DNA of 60,399 nucleotides from a virus, in the IMG/VR virus record IMGVR_UViG_3300047470_000247, positions 1 through 60,399 of that record, one strand, 5' to 3'. The translations under genes and the position numbers were made by a program. The stretch's first letter is position 1, and every line of letters begins with the position of its first letter. Under the pieces are notes generated by a model, which made no database searches, was not told the DNA's origin, and saw nothing but the letters and a program-made list of their open reading frames with translations. Positions 41,203 through 50,238 of the stretch are shown in pieces.

Positions 41203-41253
41203 CGCAATCCCAGTCCTTGGGCTTGCAGGCAAAGGACTGGGGTATCCGTTGCG
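41203..41253. other. Long imperfect inverted repeat
   Basis: CCCAGTCCTT (41209-41218) pairs perfectly with AAGGACTGGG (41232-41241); outer arms CGCAA (41203-41207) and TTGCG (41249-41253) also pair. There is no T-run on either side, so it is not a plain terminator. It lies in the 186-bp gap between two divergent morons. Confidence 0.55.
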
Positions 41254-41355
41254 TGAAGGCAGGAGGCTACTACGGAAGGGCAGTTCACGTTACTGTGCAT
41301 TCATCCACGTTGGATGACCAGTTAGCCCGCGCTACTAATAACAGGGAGGTTCCAA

Positions 41356-41769
41356 ATGATACCGAAGCTACTAGTGACTATCGGGATTGTCTTCTACGCC
41401 GTCGTCGTACCGGTGTTAGAGCTCAATGAGACCCATGTTTTTAACGAGGCTTGGGAGCCCCATGCTCGACTACATGAGGTGTGGCAACTGTTTACCAATA
41501 CTGCAATTGGTGCATTTAGCCTTTGGCTTGTGTGGCTCAAGGGCAACCTCCGCCTCTCCAGTCTTCTTACATTGTTCGTTACTGGCGGGTTCTTGATGGC
41601 TTACTGGCTTCGAGAGTCTTACGGTGGATCGATGATCCTCACAGATGGCTCAGAGAAAATGATACTGGGGGTGAACTTAGGCCTTCTTGCATACACCCTT
41701 GCAATTTTGTTGGCTGGTATCGCCGTTGTAATTGATCTGCGAAAAGGAGCGGCGCGAGTCTCAATCTGA
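41356..41769 (+). CDS. Four-span membrane protein (moron)
   Basis: A 137-aa protein with four hydrophobic segments (about 4-22, 46-62, 66-85 and 103-125, including GLLAYTLAILLAGIAVVIDL). GGGAGG lies upstream. It is more AT-rich than the flanking tail genes. Inner-membrane location is clear; superinfection exclusion is one possible role but nothing specific shows it. Confidence 0.75.
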   Translation: MIPKLLVTIGIVFYAVVVPVLELNETHVFNEAWEPHARLHEVWQLFTNTAIGAFSLWLVWLKGNLRLSSLLTLFVTGGFLMAYWLRESYGGSMILTDGSEKMILGVNLGLLAYTLAILLAGIAVVIDLRKGAARVSI

Positions 41770-41880
41770 GCTGAGGGAGGGCGCGCGACCCACAGGCCGA
41801 AAGGCCGGTTGGCCCGCCGGGCTTTTATGTATCTGCCCAACTGAATGCTACAGTCGCCACTTTCAGGACGAGGAAGAATC

Positions 41881-42303
41881 ATGCGGATTTTGATAGGGGC
41901 GGTGGCGGTTATGCTGTTGGCAGGGTGTGCCTCATCGGCAATTTCGGTGAGGGAGGCCAACCCGGTTCCCGCCGATGAGCTGTACGCCTTCCAGTCCAAG
42001 CCAGCTGGGGAGAGCGGAAAAGTTACCGTCGTGCGAGATTCGGGCATGATCGGGTCTGGGTGCGACATCGTCGTCTACGTAGATGGTCGAAAAGCTGCAA
42101 AAATTGGTACCGGTGAGCGTGCGAGCTTCTACCTTCCCGCTGGCGCTCCGAGCATCGGCGCCGGGCTGGCAGGCTCGGGGTTATGCGCTGGGGCGGCGAT
42201 TAGGACCATTTCAGCAAACGTCCAAGCAGGAAAGGAAAGCCTTTATAGGATCAGTGGTGATGTTGGTGGCTTCTACATCGGCCCATACGTCGACTACAAC
42301 TGA
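41881..42303 (+). CDS. Lipoprotein, DUF2846-like (moron)
   Basis: A 140-aa protein with a lipoprotein signal (AVAVMLLAGCASS, Cys16). The mature part (RDSGMIGSGCDIVVYVDGRK, then FYLPAG) resembles small beta-sandwich lipoproteins of the DUF2846 type. The start at 41881 follows AGGAAG. Between tail genes K and I, ended by the terminator at 42321. Confidence 0.75.
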   Translation: MRILIGAVAVMLLAGCASSAISVREANPVPADELYAFQSKPAGESGKVTVVRDSGMIGSGCDIVVYVDGRKAAKIGTGERASFYLPAGAPSIGAGLAGSGLCAGAAIRTISANVQAGKESLYRISGDVGGFYIGPYVDYN

Positions 42304-42320
42304 TTTCAAACTTCAAACAG

Positions 42321-42341
42321 CCGCCTCCGGGCGGTTTTTTT
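42321..42341 (+). terminator. Terminator before tail gene I
   Basis: CCGCC/GGCGG stem with seven T, then TCCTGGAG and the start of gene I. Confidence 0.8.
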
Positions 42342-42357
42342 GTCCTGGAGAAAAGCA

Positions 42358-42951
42358 ATGCACACAGCGGCAATCAACTACCAGCCCATGACCACAATCC
42401 GCTTGCACGGTCAGCTTCGACAGTTTGGAAAGTCTTTCAGGCTTGCGGTTAAGTCTCCAGCAGAAGCGATAAAAGCCCTTTGTGTACAGATTCCTGGCTT
42501 TGAGCGCTTTATCTCGAATGCCAAATCCAGGGGGCTCGAATTTGCAGTATTTCGTAAAGGAAAGAATATCGGGGAGGGCGAGCTTGGCTACAGCGGCTCC
42601 GGTGATATCCGCATTGCGCCAGTTATCGCTGGCAGCAAGCGCGGCGGAATTCTTCAGACCATCGTTGGCGCTATCTTGATCGTGGCCGGCGTATTTGCCT
42701 CAGCCACACCGTTTGGCGCACCTTTAATTGGCGCAGGTATCGGGCTCGTTGCTGGCGGTGTTATCCAAATGCTCAGTCCGCAACCAAAGGGACTGAAGAC
42801 CAGTGCCGCGCCCGAAAACACCCCCGGCTATGCTTTCGGCAGCGCCAAGAACACCACCGCGTCCGGCAACCCCGTTCCGCTCTGTTATGGCAAGCGCCGG
42901 GTAGGCGGAGCAATCATTAGCGCCGCGATTTACGCCGAAGACCAGATGTAG
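42358..42951 (+). CDS. Tail assembly protein I-like
   Basis: A 197-aa protein of the lambda gpI family: ubiquitin-like N-terminus (TIRLHGQLRQFGKSFRLAVK), a Gly/Ala-rich hydrophobic middle (VGAILIVAGVFASATPFGAP), and the terminal NPVPLCYGKRRVGGAIISA. GGAG precedes the ATG. Confidence 0.85.
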   Translation: MHTAAINYQPMTTIRLHGQLRQFGKSFRLAVKSPAEAIKALCVQIPGFERFISNAKSRGLEFAVFRKGKNIGEGELGYSGSGDIRIAPVIAGSKRGGILQTIVGAILIVAGVFASATPFGAPLIGAGIGLVAGGVIQMLSPQPKGLKTSAAPENTPGYAFGSAKNTTASGNPVPLCYGKRRVGGAIISAAIYAEDQM

Positions 42952-42971
42952 CCAACCATCGAACACCACAG

Positions 42972-42992
42972 CCGCCCATGAGGCGGTTTTTT
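42972..42992 (+). terminator. Terminator before tail gene J
   Basis: CCGCC/GGCGG stem with six T, followed by GCCTGGAGG and gene J. Same module as before gene I. Confidence 0.8.
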
Positions 42993-43009
42993 ATTGCCTG
43001 GAGGAGCGC

Positions 43010-46000
43010 ATGGGCGCAGCACAGCAGGTTGAAATCTTCGGCGCCAAAGGCGGATCGGACAAAACAAAGACCCAAACCGAGGCGCCGGATAGCCTGCGCT
43101 CGGTGGCCATGGCCAAGATCCTGATCGCCATGGGCGAGGGCGAGTTCGCTGGCAATCCGACCGCCCAGGACATCTACCTGGACAACACGCCGCTGCAAGA
43201 CCCCCAAGGCAACATGAACTTCCCGAATGTGAAGTGGGAGTATCGCAACGGTTCTATTGAGCAAGGCTACATCCAAGGCATTCCGTCGGTAGAGAATGAA
43301 ACTGCCCTGGGTATCGAGCTGCGTAGCGGTACGCCTTGGGTGCGCGCGATCAGCAACACCGAGCTGTCGGCCGTGCGCCTGCGCTTCGCTTGGCCAGCCC
43401 TGCAATCGGTAGACGCCAATGGCAATGTGAACGGCTACCGCATTGAGTACAAGGTTGAGCTGGCCACCGACGGCGGCGCCTATCAACAGGTGCTGAGCGA
43501 AGCCGTGGACGGCAAAACCACCAGCACTTACGAGCGCACTCGCCGTATTGATCTGCCAGTGGCGACCAGTGGCTGGCTGATACGTGTCACTCGCATCACG
43601 GCCAACCAGAACAACAACAACAAGATCGCCGACACCATGCAGATCGCGGGCTTCACCGAAGTCATCGACGCCAAGTTGCGCTATCCGAACACAGCGCTGC
43701 TCTACATCGAATTCTCCGCCGAGCAGTTCCGAAACATCCCGGCGGTGACCGTTGAAACCAAGCTGAAGAAAATGCCGGTGCCTAGCAATTACGACCCGGA
43801 AAGTCGGTCCTACACTGGCATCTGGGATGGGACTTTCAAACAGGCTTGGACCGACAACCCAGCCTGGATGACTTACGACATCACCGTCAGCGACCGCTTC
43901 GGTCTCGGCCGCCGGATCAAGCCGTGGCAGGTCGATAAGTGGGAGTTGTACCGGATCGCTCAGTATTGCGATCAACTGGTGCCAGACGGAAAGGGCGGGC
44001 AAGAGCCGCGCTTCATCTGCAATCTCAACTTGCAAGGCAAGGCCGATGCCTGGTCGTTGCTGCGCGACATCTCGGCGATTTATCGCGGCATGACCTACTG
44101 GGCACAAGGGCAGCTGTTTAGCTTGTCCGACATGCCTCGGGCTACTGACTTCGACTTTGCCTACACCCGCGCAAACGTCATCGACGGCAAGTTCACCTAC
44201 TCGAGCGCTTCGGAGCGCACCCGGTACAGCCGAGCCCTGATCAGCTACGACAACCCGGCCAACAACTACGACACCGACGTCACCTCGGTGACCGATCCGA
44301 CGCTGCAACGGCGGTACGGCGACAACCCGTTGGAGATCAGCGCCATTGGCTGCACCCGGGAGTCGGAGGCGCAGCGCCGCGGCAAGTGGGCGCTGCTGAC
44401 CAACTCCAAAGATCGCGGGATCTCGTTCAAGGTGGGCCTCGATGGTCGCATCCCTCTGCCTGGGTACGTCATCCCGGTGGCCGACGAGCTACTGGCGGGC
44501 CGCGCAATCGGCGGGCGAATCTCCGCAGTTGCTGGTCGCACCATCACCCTGGACCGCGACACTCAAGCCAAGGCCGGCGACCGACTGATCTTGAACCTGC
44601 CCAACGGCAAGTGCGAAGGGCGCACTGTGCAATCCGTGGCGGGGCGTGCGTTGACTGTCACTGTCGCGTATTCGGCAGTGCCAGAGCGCGAACTTGTCTG
44701 GGCGCTCGATGCGGACGACCTGGCTGTGCCGTTGTACCGGGTGACATCTGTGTCGCGACCGGAACCGGGCGTTTTCGAAATCTCGGCCGTTCAGTACGAC
44801 CCAAGCAAGTTCGCGCACATCGATACCGGTGCCCGCCTGGAAGAGCGGCCAATCAGCGTGATTCCGATCACCGTGGTACCGGCGCCGGCCAGCGTGACGC
44901 TCACATCGAGTTCGGTTGTCTCCCAGGGCATCGCCGTTGCCACCATGTCGATCACCTGGCCGGCGGTGCCCGGTGCGGTCGGCTATGACGTGGAGTGGCG
45001 CAAGGACAGCGGCAACTGGATCAAAGTGCAACGCACCGGGATGGCCAGCGTCGACGTCACCGGCATCTACGCTGGCGCCTACGTGGCGCGGGTACGGGCA
45101 GTCAGTGCCTTCGACATCTCGTCGGTCTGGCGCAACTCGATCCTGACCAACCTCAAGGGCAAAACGGGTCTGCCGCCGGCCGTGTCTTTCCTGACGGCCA
45201 CCTCGCTGCTGTTCGGCATAGGCCTCAAGTGGGGCTTTCCCGCTGGCGCCGAGGACACCCAGCGCACGGAGATCTGGTATGGCCCGGCCAACAACCTGGC
45301 CGCAGCTACCAAGCTGGCAGATCTGGCCTACCCGCAAAGCGACTACGCAATGCAGAGCCTACTGGCTGGCGCCTCGTTCTTCTTTTGGGCGCGCCTGGTA
45401 GACCGGATCGGCAACCTCGGCCCGTTCTACCCAGTGGTAAACGGCGTGCTGGGGCAGGCCAGTTCCGAGGCTGGCCCTATCCTGGACATGATCGCCGGCC
45501 AGATTGGCGAGTCCGAGCTTGGACAGGATCTCTTGGGCAAAATCGAGCTTATTGATGGGCCTGCGACTCTGCTCGGCAGCGTGAACAATCGCCTGAAAGA
45601 GCTGGACGATCAGCTTCAGGAGCAGATCGATGCCATTGGCGATATCGTCGACACACTGGAATACGACCCGGCGAAGACCTACGTCACTGGCGACAGCGTT
45701 CGGCAAGGGCAGCGTTTGTATCAGGCATCCCAGGCCGTGCCAGTTAATCAGCCACCACCCAACGCCACCTACTGGCTGGATGTTGGTCAGATCGTTAAGG
45801 ACTCAAATGGCCTGGCTGCTCGCGTAACAACGTCGGAAACCAAGATCACCAGCATCGAGGGGGTCAATACTGCCCAGGCTACCGCCATTACCGGGCTGCA
45901 AACGTCGCTGAACGGCAAGGCTGATGCGTCAGCGGTCAACAATCTGACAACTCGCGTTACTTCCGCCGAAGGCAGCATCAGTAGCCAGGGCTCGGCCATC

Positions 46001-47002
46001 ACCGGTTTGCAGAACTCTGTGGCTGGCAAGGCGGACGCTTCGGCACTCAACTCGTTGTCCAACACTGTTACTCAGCAGGGCAGCACGCTGACGTCCCAAG
46101 GGGCAGCCGTCACGGCTCTGACCAATCGGATGACAGGCGCGGAGGGCGTGAACACCGCGCAGGCTCAGGCCATCGACCAGATCGATACCAAGGTGGAGGA
46201 CATCGACGGGATCGTGTCGTCTCAGGCAACAGCTATTCAGGCTTTGAGTGCTTCGACACGAGACGACAACGGTGAGGGCGATCTGACGGATGCGCTGTGG
46301 GGCTGGACCAGCACGGCGGCCATTGCCACGGAGGAGAAAGTTCGCTCGTCAGAAAATGAGGCTTCGGCGCGCCGGCAGACGACACTCGAAGCCAAGATTG
46401 GCACCAACGAAGCCAGCATCACCACTCTTGAACAGGTGGTGGTTAACAACCAGCAAGCCACTGCTCAGCAGATCACCCAACTGAGTACGACGGTCGATGG
46501 GCAGGGTTCGCAGATCGGCCAACAGCAGACGATGATCGAGACCAACGCCTCGATCATCAACGACGTGAACGGCAAGGTGGCGGCGACCTGGTCGGTGAAG
46601 ATGCAGTACATCACCTCCACCGGTCAGTACATCGCTGCCGGGATCGGTCTCGGCATCGAGAACACCCCGGCAGGACTCCAAAGCCAGTTCCTGGTCAGCG
46701 CGGATCGGTTCGCCATCGTCAACACCATGGCCGGCGGCGCAGTGTCTGTTCCGTTTGCGGTACAGGGCGGCCAGGTGTTCATGAACTCGGCGTTCATTCA
46801 GGACGGCACTATCACTAATGCCAAGATTGGTCAGGTCATTCAGTCCGATAATTATATCTTCGGAACTCAAGGGTGGGCCATCAACAAGAGTGGCGGCTTT
46901 GAAATGAACGGGGCAAGTGCAAGTGGTCGGATGCAACTATCACCCAATGCCTTGAAGTTCTATCACGCCAACGGTGTGCTTGGTATCGACCTTAGTTTGT
47001 AA
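43010..47002 (+). CDS. Tail tip / host specificity protein J
   Basis: A 1330-aa central tail tip protein. The first about 600 residues match gpJ (GGSDKTKTQTEAPDSLRSVA, AWTDNPAWMTYDITVSDRFG). Fibronectin-like repeats follow (residues about 640-830). A heptad-rich repetitive stretch (about 930-1140) with repeats of the type NGKADASAVNNL would form a trimeric stalk. The C-terminus (ITSTGQYIAAGIGLGIENTP) is the DUF1983 part that often decides receptor use. Confidence 0.92.
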   Translation: MGAAQQVEIFGAKGGSDKTKTQTEAPDSLRSVAMAKILIAMGEGEFAGNPTAQDIYLDNTPLQDPQGNMNFPNVKWEYRNGSIEQGYIQGIPSVENETALGIELRSGTPWVRAISNTELSAVRLRFAWPALQSVDANGNVNGYRIEYKVELATDGGAYQQVLSEAVDGKTTSTYERTRRIDLPVATSGWLIRVTRITANQNNNNKIADTMQIAGFTEVIDAKLRYPNTALLYIEFSAEQFRNIPAVTVETKLKKMPVPSNYDPESRSYTGIWDGTFKQAWTDNPAWMTYDITVSDRFGLGRRIKPWQVDKWELYRIAQYCDQLVPDGKGGQEPRFICNLNLQGKADAWSLLRDISAIYRGMTYWAQGQLFSLSDMPRATDFDFAYTRANVIDGKFTYSSASERTRYSRALISYDNPANNYDTDVTSVTDPTLQRRYGDNPLEISAIGCTRESEAQRRGKWALLTNSKDRGISFKVGLDGRIPLPGYVIPVADELLAGRAIGGRISAVAGRTITLDRDTQAKAGDRLILNLPNGKCEGRTVQSVAGRALTVTVAYSAVPERELVWALDADDLAVPLYRVTSVSRPEPGVFEISAVQYDPSKFAHIDTGARLEERPISVIPITVVPAPASVTLTSSSVVSQGIAVATMSITWPAVPGAVGYDVEWRKDSGNWIKVQRTGMASVDVTGIYAGAYVARVRAVSAFDISSVWRNSILTNLKGKTGLPPAVSFLTATSLLFGIGLKWGFPAGAEDTQRTEIWYGPANNLAAATKLADLAYPQSDYAMQSLLAGASFFFWARLVDRIGNLGPFYPVVNGVLGQASSEAGPILDMIAGQIGESELGQDLLGKIELIDGPATLLGSVNNRLKELDDQLQEQIDAIGDIVDTLEYDPAKTYVTGDSVRQGQRLYQASQAVPVNQPPPNATYWLDVGQIVKDSNGLAARVTTSETKITSIEGVNTAQATAITGLQTSLNGKADASAVNNLTTRVTSAEGSISSQGSAITGLQNSVAGKADASALNSLSNTVTQQGSTLTSQGAAVTALTNRMTGAEGVNTAQAQAIDQIDTKVEDIDGIVSSQATAIQALSASTRDDNGEGDLTDALWGWTSTAAIATEEKVRSSENEASARRQTTLEAKIGTNEASITTLEQVVVNNQQATAQQITQLSTTVDGQGSQIGQQQTMIETNASIINDVNGKVAATWSVKMQYITSTGQYIAAGIGLGIENTPAGLQSQFLVSADRFAIVNTMAGGAVSVPFAVQGGQVFMNSAFIQDGTITNAKIGQVIQSDNYIFGTQGWAINKSGGFEMNGASASGRMQLSPNALKFYHANGVLGIDLSL

Positions 47003-47013
47003 GGAGCAAGCTG

Positions 47014-47316
47014 GTGACGGGATTAATAATAAAAAATTCGGCTGGTCAAGTATTGGTTGATATGACCATGAACATTAGCCAAACAATGGGCTCGGTCGAT
47101 ACTGGGGCTGTGAATGGTGGCATCACCATTCCAGCTCCACCGGCTGGTAAATCTATGTACTACATCACCGTGCCATTGGTATCTACTGGCCTCGGCACAG
47201 GGAAGTTGCCCGGTGTAACCCTCTCTGGTACTTCATTGACATGGGCTTACTCCTACCCAACGAATGGTTGGGGATATTACTCAGTAAATGCACGAATTTA
47301 TTATGGGTATTACTGA
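47014..47316 (+). CDS. Tail-tip-associated small protein
   Basis: A 100-aa beta-rich, Gly/Tyr-rich protein starting at GTG 47014 with AAGGAG upstream. It follows J and is coupled to the next gene (TGATG). Likely an extension of the receptor-binding tip. Confidence 0.65.
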   Translation: MTGLIIKNSAGQVLVDMTMNISQTMGSVDTGAVNGGITIPAPPAGKSMYYITVPLVSTGLGTGKLPGVTLSGTSLTWAYSYPTNGWGYYSVNARIYYGYY

Positions 47317-48179
47317 TGCCTCAACTAATTGTTAGGAAAGAAGATGGTAGCCTGCTGATTGATACCAGCAGGATTACCTATGGATTGGTTAAAAGCGGTT
47401 ACCTTGCTTATAGCTCGTCGTGGACGCGTAGAACAATTGCTTCTGCTCAACTGGACCCCAATGATGGTGCAAACTGGACCGCCTCTACGCAAGTAAACGA
47501 CCCAGCATATGCTGATCAGATGTGGAGTTTCACGATCACCAATGCCCGCTCACCAATTGTATTCATTGTAGGCTCGGGCGTCCTGAATGGTAGCACTGCT
47601 TCTGGAACAAGCATTACCTTCCACTATTCGAATGCCAGTACGAGCACCAAGTTTTACTGCTTTGACTTGATGGCTGACAACTTTGCGGGATCGCCATACC
47701 TGAAGACGTATAACTCAGCTGGTGTGCTTACATTCAATTCACTACAACCACCATTGAATATCGAAGGGGTTTACACGCCGCCGCCACCAACAGCACCTAC
47801 TGGGGTGTATGGTGTACAAGCTGCTTACACCGGTGGATACCCACTATCGCGAGCTAATACCAGCGATAACTATACAGTGAAGATGGATTACCGTTTCGAT
47901 GTCGCGCTAACAGCAGGTGTGGAATATGCAGTGTTCTTACCTTGGTCAAGAGGTGGTGGCTGCAATGACTCCCAGGCGCCTGCTCCATGTATGTATGGTA
48001 TTGGTGAAGGTGCGTTCGGCAGAGTTGGTGGTATCTCATTTATGTTCGGTGCATTCGGTGGGACAACTATAACGATTGGTACAGCACCACGTCCTGCTGG
48101 ATGGTACAACATCCCGACAGATCGATATCCTACGGCGCTTTTCATCACAACTACCAATCTCCCATTCCCATTCGGTTAA
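47316..48179 (+). CDS. Putative tail tip/fibre protein
   Basis: A 287-aa Ser/Thr/Gly-rich beta protein (MPQLIVRKEDGSLLIDTSRI at the start; a PPPPTAP hinge near residue 155). More AT-rich than J. Its place between J and the side fibre suggests a receptor-binding or tip accessory role. No family function is known. Confidence 0.65.
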   Translation: MPQLIVRKEDGSLLIDTSRITYGLVKSGYLAYSSSWTRRTIASAQLDPNDGANWTASTQVNDPAYADQMWSFTITNARSPIVFIVGSGVLNGSTASGTSITFHYSNASTSTKFYCFDLMADNFAGSPYLKTYNSAGVLTFNSLQPPLNIEGVYTPPPPTAPTGVYGVQAAYTGGYPLSRANTSDNYTVKMDYRFDVALTAGVEYAVFLPWSRGGGCNDSQAPAPCMYGIGEGAFGRVGGISFMFGAFGGTTITIGTAPRPAGWYNIPTDRYPTALFITTTNLPFPFG

Positions 48180-48189
48180 GGAAAATACT

Positions 48190-48252
48190 ATGGCTTGGTA
48201 TAAAGCCGAGCTGGTTTACCGTCCATTTCTCTGCGCCAAATTACTGGCCTGA
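48190..48252 (+). pseudogene. Stub of a tail fibre gene start (20 codons)
   Basis: A 20-codon ORF with good ribosome site (AAGGA) starts MAWYKAELV, like the intact fibre start MPWYKSGTV 88 bp downstream, then loses similarity and stops. It looks like the remnant of a replaced fibre gene. Confidence 0.5.
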
Positions 48253-48277
48253 ACACCTTGTTTTCTGGAGATATTCA

Positions 48278-49471
48278 ATGCCCTGGTACAAATCAGGAAC
48301 GGTCTCTGTCACCCTCAATTCCAGCGCCGTGATTGGCACGAGCACCGCCTTCATTGCAAACGCGCGCGTGGGCGATGCCTTTCGCGGCCCCGATGGCGCC
48401 TGGTACGAGGTCACCAACATCGCCAGCGACACAGCGATGTCGATTTCACCGACGTACAAGGGCGTGACCACCGCAGCCGGGAGCTATGCCTTGGCGCCCA
48501 TGCAGGGCTACGTCAAAGACTCGGCGGATGCGTTGCGGGCTTTGGTCAATACCTATGGGGCAAAGCTCGCTGCATTGGGTACGACCGGCAATTACGACAC
48601 TCTTCCGGTATCGAAGGGTGGGACGGGTGGTACTACGCAGGCACTTGCTCGCTCAGGGCTGGGTCTTGGGACCGCCGCCGTGGCGGATTTGCAGGCCAGC
48701 ACTGTCGATGTAACCCCGGGCGTTGCATTGATTCCCGGAGCCTTCGGCCTGGGCGGGGTAACGATCGCTATCGCTGAATCGCAGATGGATAGCGCGCGCG
48801 GCACGACGCTTATGAACGTGTCTGCTGGAGGACTCGGCAAGCTTCCGACGAACTCAAACCACTACGTCTTCCACTTCAACAACCCAAGTGCCGGTTACGC
48901 ATTTCAGGTGGCGCGATCGGTTGTTGGCGGCCAGGAATACACTCGCTATCAGGTCGCCGGGGTTTGGGATGCGGTATGGACCCGCAACGCAAAATCCGGC
49001 GCAAACTCGGACATTACTTCGTTGACTGGACTGACTACGCCGCTTTCATTGGCGCAGGGCGGAACCGGGAAAGCCAGTATGGGCGCTGCTGCTGTTGGCG
49101 CAGTGTCGCAATCGAGTGGCGTGCCAACCGGGGCCGTCATTGAAAACGGTGGCACGGTCGCGGGTTACTACACCAAGTACGCGGACGGCACGATGGTGTG
49201 TTGGGGTTATACCGCACCGCTAACAATTGCTATCACCAACCTGAATGGAGGCAGTGCTGGATTGTATTTTGGAAATTATTCCAAAACCTTTCCTGCAGCG
49301 TTCTCCACACTGCCGAGCGTCAAGTGCTCTTATGCCGTCACCAGTAAGCTGATCTGGGAGGGGCCTGTTGGCGATACAACCAAAACTGGATTTTCGTCCT
49401 ACTTGATCAGTGATAATGCTGTCAACACAGCAGGAACCTTTTATTGGATTGCCATTGGGAGATGGTTTTAA
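48278..49471 (+). CDS. Side tail fibre protein
   Basis: A 397-aa fibre. The N-terminal adaptor (MPWYKSGTVSVTLNSSAVIG, then ARVGDAFRGPDGAWYEV) attaches to the tail; the repeated LPVSKGGTGGTTQALA motif marks a fibre shaft; the C-terminal YTKYADGTMVCWGY and FYWIAIGRWF part is a receptor-binding tip. GGAG lies upstream. Confidence 0.85.
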   Translation: MPWYKSGTVSVTLNSSAVIGTSTAFIANARVGDAFRGPDGAWYEVTNIASDTAMSISPTYKGVTTAAGSYALAPMQGYVKDSADALRALVNTYGAKLAALGTTGNYDTLPVSKGGTGGTTQALARSGLGLGTAAVADLQASTVDVTPGVALIPGAFGLGGVTIAIAESQMDSARGTTLMNVSAGGLGKLPTNSNHYVFHFNNPSAGYAFQVARSVVGGQEYTRYQVAGVWDAVWTRNAKSGANSDITSLTGLTTPLSLAQGGTGKASMGAAAVGAVSQSSGVPTGAVIENGGTVAGYYTKYADGTMVCWGYTAPLTIAITNLNGGSAGLYFGNYSKTFPAAFSTLPSVKCSYAVTSKLIWEGPVGDTTKTGFSSYLISDNAVNTAGTFYWIAIGRWF

Positions 49472-49827
49472 TGCTCATTAATTTATATCCCGTGCGCCGG
49501 GATGACACTCTCGAAGTGTCGAGAAACGGAAACGTCCTCACGCTGAATGGAGAGGATTTTGATCTTTCCCAATTACTTGATGGCAGCACGCTGCCGGCCA
49601 GCGCGATTGCCTCGCCGTGGTTCAATGGGCCTATCGATAATGTTGACGGCCGATTGGTGATGACGCTGATTTTGCCGATTCCCGCGAACTACAGTCCGGA
49701 ACAGGCGTTTCCACTGCCGATCCACGCGTTGCAGGATGGTCCTGTGCATCTTCCTCAGCCGCTACCGAAAGAACCAGCTAATGACTCTGCGGGCGTCGAG
49801 TCGGAGGTATCCGATGGGCAACATTGA
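49471..49827 (+). CDS. Fibre-associated hypothetical protein
   Basis: A 118-aa protein (MLINLYPVRRDDTLEVSRNG; acidic C-terminus) coupled to the fibre gene by TAATG. Proteins of this type follow fibre genes in Pseudomonas phages and may help folding or form a tip part. Confidence 0.65.
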   Translation: MLINLYPVRRDDTLEVSRNGNVLTLNGEDFDLSQLLDGSTLPASAIASPWFNGPIDNVDGRLVMTLILPIPANYSPEQAFPLPIHALQDGPVHLPQPLPKEPANDSAGVESEVSDGQH

Positions 49828-50182
49828 TTGGTCGCAAATGGTTACCCAAGCCATGAAGGACGCCGCCGTGTTGGCCGCGCACCTTGCCGAGGCCAAGGCC
49901 GAACTCGCCGCAAAGAATGCTAAGGCAGTCGCGCAGATTGCCCGTATTCAGGATCGCGTCGACACGATCGGTTTCGGAATCGAGATCGGCGAGGCCACGC
50001 TCGAGGACGAGGCAGAGCAAGCTGCGCTGTTGCTGACCCTGAAGGCCTGGAAGGCGTACAAGTATGCCCTCGGCAAGGTTACGGTTCAGCCGACGTGGTA
50101 CCAGGCCCCCGTATGGCCCGTTGAGCCACCCATCCCCGAAATCATCGCCGCGCCGATGCTGGGCTCCGCCGAAACCATCTGA
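49814..50182 (+). CDS. Tail fibre assembly chaperone-like protein
   Basis: A 122-aa protein with an Ala/Lys coiled N-terminus and the typical LTLKAWKAYKYALGKV, then YQAPVWPVEPPIPE ending seen in fibre assembly proteins. GGAGG precedes the ATG; overlaps the previous gene by 14 bp. Confidence 0.75.
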   Translation: MGNIDWSQMVTQAMKDAAVLAAHLAEAKAELAAKNAKAVAQIARIQDRVDTIGFGIEIGEATLEDEAEQAALLLTLKAWKAYKYALGKVTVQPTWYQAPVWPVEPPIPEIIAAPMLGSAETI

Positions 50183-50199
50183 CCGCGCCAAACAACGCA

Positions 50200-50223
50200 C
50201 CCGCCATCGAGCGGGATTTTTTT
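50200..50223 (+). terminator. Terminator before the endolysin gene
   Basis: CCCGC/GCGGG stem with seven T, followed by GCCTGGAG and the endolysin start, the same layout as before genes I and J. Confidence 0.8.
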
Positions 50224-50238
50224 GCCTGGAGAAAAGTG

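Noticed and set aside
42917-44308. A 463-aa open frame on the minus strand
   Set aside because: It lies wholly opposite the gpJ gene, which has strong family motifs; the frame is a by-product of high GC at third positions.
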